A DNA stretch of 64,000 nucleotides from Branchiostoma floridae (taxonomy: Eukaryota > Chordata > Leptocardii > Amphioxiformes > Branchiostomatidae). The stretch spans positions 2,678,207 through 2,742,206 of the forward strand of contig NC_049992.1 in NCBI RefSeq assembly GCF_000003815.2. The letters are read 5' to 3'. The translations under genes and the position numbers were made by a program. Shown piece by piece: positions 13,201 through 25,200 of the stretch. Under the pieces are notes generated by a model that had not been told where the DNA came from, did not search any database, and saw only the letters and a program-made list of their open reading frames with translations. The number at the start of each line of letters is the position of its first letter. Within the stretch, counting starts at the first letter, position 1.

Positions 13201-16200
13201 CAGACCAAATACATTGGTTCGTCAAAATGGCAGCCAGTAAAATCGCACATGTGTTTACCAATATCTTCCATTCTTTGTTTCACAATGCAGTCCACTGCAT
13301 TGCGTATCCCATATGTCTAATGTACAATCCCTATAAACAATCTCAAAAATGACTACAAGTTACTGTGAAAAACAAACCCTGCTTTGTTCAACAATGTATT
13401 GTACCGGTAGTAACTGTTACATGTACAACCCTTTTAACCCTCAAACACCCGAGTGAGGTCCATTTGGACCCCAGGCGTACATTTTAAAGTGCCATTTGAA
13501 CATTTTTAATCTGAAGAAAAAATCATTCCGTGACTTTGTTAGTCAATATGTCTTATACCTTCTTCTAACTTTTCGCAAAAATTGGTACAATAATGTGGAA
13601 ATTATAAATAAAGTTTGTGTTCAGTCCCTCTGGGGTCCAAACGGATCCCAGCAAAAATGTGCAGTTTTTAAAACAAACTTTGGAGGCTAACTCCTTAACC
13701 ACGTATAGTATGACTACCAAACTTTCAGACAATAATAAGAATGTAAACCTAAATCCTCACAAAGAGTACTGAGTCATCAACATGTAATGTGACGACATTA
13801 TGACGTCATTTACCTAATCAGGGCGGCCATCTTAGATTTTGACCAATGACGTCATGAAATTAGCATAAATTATAAATTTTAAGTCATGAAAATTACATTG
13901 AATTTCATGGAATTTAATTGTTGTCAGAAAACAGGTGTAGTTTACCAAGAAAACCTTGTTTAAATTGAAATTGTCAAATTTTGGCAAAAATATGCCTGTT
14001 AGGATATGGTTGCCATCGTAACCCCCAAAAATGATAAACTTACTTTATTGACTCAAAATTTTGCAAACAATATTTTGTGATAAATTACCAAGTTTCGTAG
14101 CTTTAGCTCTAGCCGTTCATGAGTTATGTGACATAAATGTTACTGAGGGCCTCAAAATTCCCCTATTTGGTCGGAATACGTTTAGTGCAAAACGTGGTCC
14201 TTCTGAACTTTTGCATAAACTATGATAATGAGTTGGAATTAGCAACACCTTAACATCTCAAAATCTTCCTCTGACATTGAAGAAGCAATGTATATGCAAT
14301 GATCGCCGATAAGAAATGGTACTGAGATTTTATGAACAAAACATTTTGGGGTCCGTTTGGACCCCACTCGGTCATTTTAGTCGCAAAAAAAGGTCGGGTG
14401 CTGGAGGGTTTAAAACGTATAATATACGCCCCTGTATATACGCCCTTATTCTTGGTGTACAGATTATCAAATCATATGGGAAACATGTACATCCCACCAT
14501 TTATAATGTGCTGTCCCTATAGTACCATTTTGTTGTTGACCTTTGGGGTCACTTCCTGTGGGGACGGGTTAAGTGCAGCCCACGCTGGCATCGGTATGAC
14601 GTAATTACCTAAATAAAGCACAACTGCGCAGTATACATTAATCACACTACACACTATTTTTCAAGTACAAACATCCCCTGCAAAACCGTCAGAAGCCACT
14701 AGACAAAAAAACGCTACGTACGTTTCTTACTCTGTGGGGACGGGCACAACTGCAGCCCACGCTGGCATCGGCATGAATATAGCACTATTGCTCAATAGCC
14801 ACCCTACACAGTCTATTTTCCAAGTACAAACATCCCCTGCAAAACCGTCAAAAGCCACTAGACAAAAAAAAACGCTACATACGTTTCTGCTCCTTCCAAA
14901 TACCTACCCGCATACCAAATATCAGATCAATCTGTCCTGGCGTTCACCAGATATTTTGTTCACAGACATTGACTGTAGATGGTTTCTACACATAACTATT
15001 GTATTATGCTAATAACCTCCTAATTTGCATAACAAGCATGTATTATGTACATCATTACGTAAGCTATCTGCATACCTACAGTCATTCCGATCCATCAACC
15101 CCTGCTTGCATTATTCATTCTCAAAACCGAACACAAGAATTAATTTCACCGCCCCTGCGAAACCCCTAGGGAGCCAAAACTTACACACCTTATCACGCTT
15201 TTACCCAGCTACTTACCACTTGAAAATCATCACCCAAACAAGTCCCGAACAAAAAATAACAAAAAGGAAGTTCTGCTACATTACCATAACACGCCGCTAG
15301 AGTACCATAACACCCTGTCGTAACGCAATTCCTGCCATTCCTTCCTCATGTCTAATCCTACCCACATACCAAATATAAAAACAATCTATCCTTGCGTTCC
15401 TCAGTTATCAGGTTGACAAACGTCCCTCTGATATTAAAACAGCAGTGAAAACAAACCCTAAACGGAGGGAATAACCTCCATGACATTTCATAGAGGTCAA
15501 AGGGGATTTAGAGCGGTCTCCGGTTACTGCGGACCTGTTTCACTGTCCTGTAAACTAATCAAAGACATTATCCACCCACGACATAGACACCTTGAAAGGT
15601 CACAATATACATATATACATTTATTTAGAGTCACGCGATTCACGGAAACAAAGCTGATTCTAACAGTTAATGACATAGCTGGTACATTGAACAGTAAACG
15701 ACAGATGGATTCATCAATACTCGATTTGACCAAAGCTTTTGATAAAGTTCCACATAGCAGACACATCTCAAAACTGGAGTTCTGGGGAACTCAAGGCACT
15801 GCATTTAATTGGTTAAAGGCTTTCCTAGCCAATAGGGGGCGAAATGTAATGCCAGATGTAGAGGGGAAGGCCTCGGCCCCAGAGTAGCGTAGAATATTCC
15901 ACAAGGAACCTTCCTGTTGCCACTAGTCCTCCCCTTCTATATAAATGACATGTCAGGTCAGCGCCATTCAGATGAGAGGTTATTTGCCAATGACTTTCTG
16001 TTATATAGAGAAATATCCACATATGAATTTACAACTTTTGCGATAAGATCTTCTGCACAACTTCTGCATGCTACATTATGCACATAAAAAGCAAAAGACT
16101 CCCGATGTACCTAGTAGATTCCAGTTCTGAAGTATCACTTAAGACAAACAAGAAATCTTTTTAAAAAAGCTGTGCCTTGCCGCGTATTTTATGTTATTTT

Positions 16201-19200
16201 GGTAAGTTAGACTAGATTCTACGCTTAAAAATCCCGAGTTCCACATGTCGCCCCCCTCCCCCTCATTATCATAATTTATGTCAGATGAATTATTGGCACA
16301 TTAAACAGGTTTTGTAAAACTTTTTGACCCACAATGAATATGCATTATTTTTTATTACAAACTAAGTTCCTTCTGATGCAATTTGTGATATATATTTATA
16401 TGAACATGGTGAGTTAAAGCGTAGATTTATTACGCTGGACCACATACAGTAACATGCGTCTAGAAGAGCGTTTTAATACTCGTCTGGAATGTACCATTGT
16501 CTAACTAAGCCATGAAACTCGGCAAGGAAAGAAGGGCCTTTGGAAGGGGCTTTGGAAGGGCTGGGTTAAAAGGTCCGTCCATTGATCCATGGAAAAAAGC
16601 TGGCGTAAAGCCTTGCCTGGCGGCAAGGCAAAAAAAACATATTTGGGTGTCATGTTGATAACTGGCCTGAAGTGGGTTGTCCACGTTAAAAATATCACCA
16701 TTTAAAATTCAACCAGAAGAACAGCAATAAATCCTAAATTTATTTACTCATTGTTCAACTGTGAATTTAAAACATGTCGGCTTGAACTGTACATAATTGT
16801 TCCCGGGAATTAGATCAACGTAAACCTAGTTAATGAAAAACATTTCTATTTTTCTATATTATTCTTTAGTTATCAAAATAATTAGTCATGCAAATTGTAT
16901 GGTAATTCGTAATGTATCGAATTTTACTAATAAGATATAATCAACTACTGTTTCTCATATCAATCATAAAGTGTTGATCTACAGTAAAAAAGAAGCAAAG
17001 GCTACGTGGTCTCGTACAGCAGTTCCGTTCGTCGGCGTCGTCATCGTCCCCACAGTCCACGATGCCGTCACACACACTGCATTCTGGGATACATTTCCCG
17101 CTGTAGGGGCAAATGATCTCGTCGTCTGCGCATAGACGTTTTCCTGAAAACAAACATTAACGAGTTAGATCCAAAAAATATATCTTCGATGCAGTGCACT
17201 ATTTGAAATAGCAGAAGAGCAAAATATTGATCTATTACAGTTTCTAAATAATTCTATGATGATAAAAAATATCACGTGCTCCTAGTCTGACACGAAACAT
17301 TTGCTTAAAGAACAAAGCATGATGGTCAAAGAGAGTATTGTTGCCTAATTTTTGGCGCAACGTAAAATCACCATAACATTTTACACAACATAATCTGATT
17401 GGAACTTGTAGCCATCAAAACATTGTAATGAAGTTATCATTGATTCTGTCCGATAGATCGATTGTTCCATATTAGGTGCGCAACATAGGTCAAGTGAAGC
17501 TCAAATGAAGCAGACTTGATTAGATAAAACAGGTGCTTTTGAAAAAAGATTCTGCCTTGGCGTGTTTGTAAGAACTGACAACTGACAACTTAAAGGAGAT
17601 GAAGCATTCGTGAATAACTTCATCAGGTTGGCAATTATTCATATAGTAAGGTTCTTTTAGCACAACCAGAGAATAACTTACTTCCGACGTTTCGGTGTCT
17701 GTCAGACACCATCATCAGGGTGGAATGACGGGAACTACTTCTTGCTGCTACTTATAGCCGATGTAGGTGGCGTTGCAGCAGCAAGAATGCCATCCCAGAC
17801 GTGGCTCAGCTTGTATCCCCCCTCATCTCTGTTCATGACTGGCACTGATTTTCTGATCCAAACTGCTTCTTTAATCCATCGAGTTCTTCTGTTTTCCTCT
17901 CTGTCAATGACTCTTGCCCCCTCCCAGTCTATTACGCAATTGTTTCTATGAATATGGTCTGTGACTGCCGATTTGTTCTCTGTTTGTTCTGCTGCCTTCT
18001 TCTGAGATCTTGTGTATGCACTGCCTTTGCTGTTTTGTGCCTCCTTTTTGTGTTCTTCAAGTCTGGTGTTGAATGTCCTGCCCGTCTCTCCAATGTACAC
18101 CTTGTCACAACTTTTGCACGGAATCTTGTAGACACAGTCCGTTTTAGAGGAGTCTTCCAGTCTGTCCTTGGGGTGCACCAACAAGTTTCTGAGCGTGGTC
18201 TTGGGCTTAACTGCCGTGGCAATGGCGTGTTTTCTGAAAATCCTTTCAAGTGTCTCTGTAATGCCTTTGACATAAGGTATGATGATCATGCCCTTAGACT
18301 TCTGTTCTTCTTTCTTCTTTTCTTTCTTGGGTTTGGGTTTGTTGGACTGATGTTGCACTCTTTTGAAAGTCCAGTCTGGGTAACCACAGAGTGACAAGGC
18401 TTGTTTGATGTGTTCGACCTCTTGTTGTCTGTCTGTTTCCTCTGTGACCACTGTTTTGCTCCTGTCCATCAGCGTTCTGATTACTCCTAGTTTCTGGTGG
18501 AGCGGATGATGGGAATTGAAGTCTAGATACTGGTCTGTGTGGGTCTTTTTTCTGTAGACCAAAAGTTTCACCGTGCCGTCTTCTCTCCTCACTAGTAAGG
18601 TGTCCAGAAAGGGTAGAGTGCCCTGATCTTCTTCCTCATGGGTGAACTTGATACTACCCGTGGGGTCTATGGAGTTTAAGTGGTCGGTAAGTTCATGTTG
18701 TGTCCCCTGTCTTATAATTTCCATGATGTCATCCACGTATCTCTTCCAAAGTTTCGGCCTACAGTTCACAGGAGCTGTGGCCATGGCCTGCTGTTCTAGC
18801 CATTCCATGAAGAGGTTAGCTAGAACCGGGGAGACCGGGCTTCCCATCGCTGTACCGAACCGTTGTTGGTAAATGTTGCCTCTAAAACTGAAATAAGTGG
18901 TGGTGACTATGAAAGTTAACAACTCCATAATGTCCTCCACTTGGAGCTTGGTTCTGTTCTTGAGGTCAGTATCAGCAAGTAGTCTATCCTTGATAATGTT
19001 GAGAGTCTCTGGCACTGGAGTGTTCGTGAAAAGTGACACTACGTCATGAGATACAAACATCTCACCCTCTTCTACTATGATGCTAGCCATTTCTTCGGCG
19101 AGGTGTTTGGAGTTTTTGATATGGTGCTCAGTTTTCCCAACCAAAGGGGCCAAAAGGTCAGCTAGCGCTCGTGACGTATTGTAACCGATCGAACCGGTGT

Positions 19201-22200
19201 AATCTACAATCGGTCTAAGCGGGTTGTCGGGTTTGTGTATCTTAGGAGTAGCGTACATTCTAGGAGTATTCTCTGCCGTTGGATATAAGTATCTATACTG
19301 CTCTTCCGAAATTTTCCCCCCATCTTTCAGCCTCTTTAGAATGGCTAGCAGCTTACGTTTATATTTCTGTGTTGGATCTTTGTCGAGCTTCTGGTAGGTC
19401 TTTTCGTCGGATAACATACGGTTTACCTTGGATTCGTAGTCCTCTGTGTCCATAATCACTGTCGCTTTTCCTTTGTCCGCTGGCAGTATCATAACATCCT
19501 TGTCCTTCTTCAGCTGTTGTATGGCCTTTCTTTCTTCTTTGCTGATGTTGGGAACCGGGAGTTTCGCCTTCGTCAGGACTCCTGCAACCTGCGCTCTGAG
19601 CTGTTGTGCCTCGGGCGGCGGCAAGCACAAACATGCATTTTCTGTGGCGACGATGAAATCTTCCACCGGCATTTTGTCTGGCGTCACCGCGTAGTTGAGA
19701 CCTTTCTTCAAAATACCGGTCTGGTGGCTGTTTAGTACCTTCTTCGAAATGTTGACGACCCATTTTTTTAGTTGGGTGCCCGATAAATCGATGTCTTTGT
19801 CACTCTGTTCACGTTGTTTTGCGAGCTGGAGACGGGAGAACTTTTCAAGATGGCGGGTCTTTGTAGCTGTGAACTCTCGTTCCCGGGTTTTGACTACATG
19901 CGAACGTACGGCGTCATGGAGATCGGTAGGCAGTTTCGCGCGTAGATCTTCTTCAATTCTTTGTTCTTGAACTTTGAGATTAACTATTTTGTTGTTTATG
20001 ACTCGAATCCGTTCCCGTACTAACGCCTTTTCTGCCTTACGGATTATTTGGTTGGCATTTTGCGTTTTGATGTTAGTCTTTAGCCTAAGGCTGGGAGGGG
20101 TGAGGTCTTCGTCTCTGCAGCGTAAGTTGTAAACCAAGTGGTTGCGATGTCGAGCGATCTTCTTTGTCTGGGACTCCCAGTCGCGGATTTGCTTGACCGT
20201 AATCTGTCCGAATTTATCTCTAACATCCGTGAATAACTTCATCAGGTTGGCAATTATTCATATAGTAAGGTTCTTTTAGCACAACCAGAGAATAACTTAC
20301 TTCCGACGTTTCGGTGTCTGTCAGACACCATCATCAGGGTGGAATGACGGGAACTACTTCTTGCTGCTACTTATAGCCGATGTAGGTGGCGTTGCAGCAG
20401 CAAGAATGCCATACTAGTGAGGAGAGAAGACGGCACGGTGAAACTTTTGGTCTACAGAAAAAAGACCCACACAGACCAGTATCTAGACTTCAATTCCCAT
20501 CATCCGCTCCACCAGAAACTAGGAGTAATCAGAACGCTGATGGACAGGAGCAAAACAGTGGTCACAGAGGAAACAGACAGACAACAAGAGGTCGAACACA
20601 TCAAACAAGCCTTGTCACTCTGTGGTTACCCAGACTGGACTTTCAAAAGAGTGCAACATCAGTCCAACAAACCCAAACCCAAGAAAGAAAAGAAGAAAGA
20701 AGAACAGAAGTCTAAGGGCATGATCATCATACCTTATGTCAAAGGCATTACAGAGACACTTGAAAGGATTTTCAGAAAACACGCCATTGCCACGGCAGTT
20801 AAGCCCAAGACCACGCTCAGAAACTTGTTGGTGCACCCCAAGGACAGACTGGAAGACTCCTCTAAAACGGACTGTGTCTACAAGATTCCGTGCAAAAGTT
20901 GTGACAAGGTGTACATTGGAGAGACGGGCAGGACATTCAACACCAGACTTGAAGAACACAAAAAGGAGGCACAAAACAGCAAAGGCAGTGCATACACAAG
21001 ATCTCAGAAGAAGGCAGCAGAACAAACAGAGAACAAATCGGCAGTCACAGACCATATTCATAGAAACAATTGCGTAATAGACTGGGAGGGGGCAAGAGTC
21101 ATTGACAGAGAGGAAAACAGAAGAACTCGATGGATTAAAGAAGCAGTTTGGATCAGAAAATCAGTGCCAGTCATGAACAGAGATGAGGGGGGATACAAGC
21201 TGAGCCACGTCTGGGATGGCATTCTTGCTGCTGCAACGCCACCTACATCGGCTATAAGTAGCAGCAAGAAGTAGTTCCCGTCATTCCACCCTGATGATGG
21301 TGTCTGACAGACACCGAAACGTCGGAAGTAAGTTATTCTCTGGTTGTGCTAAAAGAACCTTACTATATGAGATGAAGCATTGTCATCGGACGGTAAGACC
21401 TATGGATGTCCAGGAAGTTGTTTGTCAGCAGTGTGATAAAGAGTAACTATCAAAGAACTTGCAGTCCATTGTTTACCTCTACTAGTTTTATTGAAAATGT
21501 TGTCCCCCTGGTGGCATTTAAAACATTATGCTGTCCAGCCACTTGTTGCGATTACGCAGTTTTTTTCAATTTTTATAACATCCAAAAATCTTGACCACAC
21601 CCTGTCCAGTACAAGAGATACATTGAAAAAGCTGCTATGACAGAATTTTCTCATTAATTAAGCAAATGTCCGCCTATTTTACATAATTATCATTTCATTT
21701 TTTACATTTTTGTCTAAGCTACCTACATACCAAAATCAAGAAAATATGTAATTCCTTTCTTGAGTTATCGTCTTTACCCTTTTTTGACAAATGCCCCTGC
21801 AATTTCTAAGCTAATGCCTAGATGGCCCAAACCTATTCCACCTTTTAACAAGAGCAAGGGCTACCTAATGCCAAAATATCGTGATCATAACATGTCTAGA
21901 ACACGAGATATTCAACCATGACGTTCTGCTGCAGTACCAAGAGACACACCCTATCAACACACCAAATATTAACCCTCAAACCACCGTATGGGGTCAAAAC
22001 TGACCCCAGGCACATATCAATGTGTGCCATTGTCATTTCTGGTCGAAAACAAATTTCCTTCCAGGAGTTTGTTTGTATATCTGTCCTATAACTTCTTGTT
22101 CGTTTTTACCGAGATTGACTCATTGTTGATTAAGTTATCCTCGAAAGTTTCTACATGGTCCAGTGGGGTCAAAACTGACCCCAGCGTTTTTTAAACAAAC

Positions 22201-25200
22201 TTTTGCGACCCACACCTAAACTACTTCTGGTAGGATCACGAAATTTTCAGAGAATGATGTACGTGTAAGCCAAAATTATTGTACCAACTTTTGTGCCATT
22301 ATCATGTCATATGACGACATTATGACGTCATCTAGGTAATATCGGTCGCCATCTTGGATTTTGCCTGATGACGTCATCCAATTAGCATAAATTATGAATA
22401 TTGAGTCCTGAAATTTATGTTGAATTTTATAACATGTGATAAATAATTGTTATTTGCCAAGAAAACCGTAAAACAAAAATGTTTAATACAAAATTAGAGA
22501 ATTTCGTAATAAATATGTCTGTCAGAATTCCGTTGCCATGGCAACGTAAAAAATGATGAACATATTTTGTTCACTGAAAATGTTTGCTATCAACATTTTC
22601 TAAAAAGTTATTAAGTTCGGTGGCCCTAGCATAAGCCATTCAGGCACTATATGGCATTGAAGCTGGTACAGGCATCAAAAACCTCCTTCCCGGTTGGTGC
22701 AAAATGTGGTCCTCATGATCTTTTGCATAAATTATGATAATGAGCTAGAAGTATTCTCACCTAATCATGTCAGACTGTCCCACATAGATTAATGAAACTA
22801 TACATATATACAAATCACAAAAAGATTCACACAAAAAACGGTATTTGTACAAAACGTTTTGGGGTCAGTTTTGACCCCGTACGGTAATACGTCACAAAAA
22901 AGCTACGGTGGTTTGAGGGTTAAACCAACCCACCCAGCTGTTCTCGAGTCGACCTTAAAATGACCTCTGGTTTTGTTACACATCGACCATTAAATAAATA
23001 ACAAATGGAATCTGGTTAAATTATGTAACTATATGCCAACATTTTCAAGGAGCAACTAAGTTAAGTACGTGTTAGATCACACAACAGAGTGATGATACCC
23101 TTTTGTGCGGCGTAGCACATCGAATGTCCAGTCAAGCCCACTTGGCACAATACCGGCGTTGGTAGAACATTTGCAAACACTCGGTTGTTGTAGTCTACAC
23201 CCCAGACGATTCCATCTCCCACAGCCACCTGCCGCAGATTTGCTCCTGGTACATGTACCCACTCTTCACCAGGGGAGGTTTCATTTAGAAACGTCCCTGC
23301 TCTGTGATACACAGAGCCTGAATCGTCAACCGCCCAAACTCCAGCAGGTCCCACCGACACAGACGCAAAGCATGCACCAACCGATTCCCAGTCGTACTTC
23401 GCTGTGTGAAGAAAAGGCGTTAAACAGAAAGGGTTTACTGGACTATCCTGTCAACAACTTTTTGCTTGTTTTGCTTTGATGTCACGAAGACCTTTCCTTA
23501 CCGGTTCCGATGCTTAGTAACGAATAATTTGAACGATTACAACCGGGCTATTATTTGATAATCGTTCTCTTGCAATAGGTGTTCTGTGCACTTTTCCGAC
23601 TACATCAATAAAGTAGAGGTAAGTATCTGTTGTTGGATATAAAGACAGGTGTGCGTTTCAGAGTAATTCCGAAGCAACATGTTTTTTCCTTATACAAATC
23701 GGCGGTGTATCGTGCCGTAGCAGAGTCTCAACACCTGAAAGGCGAGTTACCTGCTAGGGGACAAAACATGAAGAATACTTAAGAGCGCGGGGTATTTCAG
23801 CTAGGGCTACAAATGCATATGTGATGACTGTATGGTACTGGTTTTAATGCATGTATGTATGTTATGTTACCTGAAATTTCACAGTAGAAAGGTGCACGCC
23901 ACACCTTGCCGCCCCTATCAACCGCCCACAGCTGCCCAGTTCTAGAGCTGACGCTAATTTCTTTCATGTTTGCAGCTCCTACAGTTGACCATTGTACGTT
24001 TTCAGGCGTCTCTGGGCTAAAGCCTGCGAATACAAATTGGGTAACACAATTACGTTCTGGGTGCTATAGTTTTTCCTCCTTCATCCGTTATTTTTTTTTC
24101 ACGAGCGTAGATAATAGTTTTTTCTTTGTATAACGACATTAACTATCATGTCCATAAGAACATGCAACGACATTAACTATCATGTCCATAAGAACATGCT
24201 ACAATAGTTCGGTACCTTTCATAATTATGGCCTGCCCCTGCTTAACTATGTTCTTTCCTTGCATAGCAAGCTGATACTCGGATCCAATGACCCAAACTGA
24301 ATTCTTTCCGGAATGTATCCAATCTATTTCGTGCTTCCAGGAAAACGGCGACTGTACTGTCTCGAAGAGGTAGAGCAAATTGTCGACAATATCAATATGA
24401 ACAGTTTGCCAGCGAACCCCTGCTGTTTCACTGTTCCTGTAAACAAAAAAAATCGTTACTTTACGGCAACTACTGTCAATTCTCATAATTCCACTGGGTG
24501 CCTTACGACCGTCACAGTATGGTGTTATGGTGGCCTTCACAACAATGTCTTCGGACACTCAGATATCTGAAGTGATCATACCAGATATGACCACTTCGGG
24601 GATTAATGATGCTGTGGTTAGTAGATCTCCTAAATTTATCGCTTTCATAAAGTCTTAGGTTAGCCGGTGACATCATAAGATTCGATGTTGAAAACGACTG
24701 CATAGTTGTGGAGTGTGAAAATTCGTCACGTGAACTACCCACCCGTACGTTCCCACGCGGTACATTACAGTAGAGTCATTATAGACCGCCCACACTCCCA
24801 CAGCTCCAACCGAGATCTGCTGAAACCGCTCCGTACCGACTACTTCCCACCCAGCTCCTACAGAACAAAGCCATGATAAATCTGATAATATGTACATGTA
24901 AGATTGTTCCAAAACAGGAGCAGTGTTAATTTTTTTACTCTTTTTGTTGCTTTTACTCTTCATCTATATTCACGACAAACCTGCCAGCCTATAAAGGAAA
25001 ATATGGATCATATGATAAATGATAACATGTTAGGCAGGTCCAAAACGACAGCAGTGTTGCCTGCACGTTTCATCTAAATATATATTCACCAAAAGCTTCC
25101 AAACAAACATATAACTTAAGATGTCAAGATTTTTTTGGTCTAGCCTGTGAAGAAGAATTAATTACAAATTGCGGTCTAACCAAACTAGATACCTCGACAA

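Larger units (their letters stand above)
17596..21381. mobile_element. Penelope-like element inserted as an inverted dimer, with 13-bp target duplication
   Basis: The composite consists of one long copy on the minus strand (17609-20411) joined to a 5'-truncated copy in plus orientation (20412-21368). The whole is bracketed by GAGATGAAGCATT at 17596-17608 and 21369-21381. The two coding segments share an apparently identical C-terminal protein, and pseudo-LTR sequence occurs three times. Flanking duplications around the dimer, not around each copy, show a single insertion event. The near identity of the copies suggests it is recent. Confidence 0.9.

Noticed and set aside
17948-18394. Hydrophobic open frame on the plus strand within the Penelope-like element
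   Set aside because: It is antisense to the GIY-YIG region, and the same frame recurs on the opposite strand of the inverted copy, so it is a shadow.
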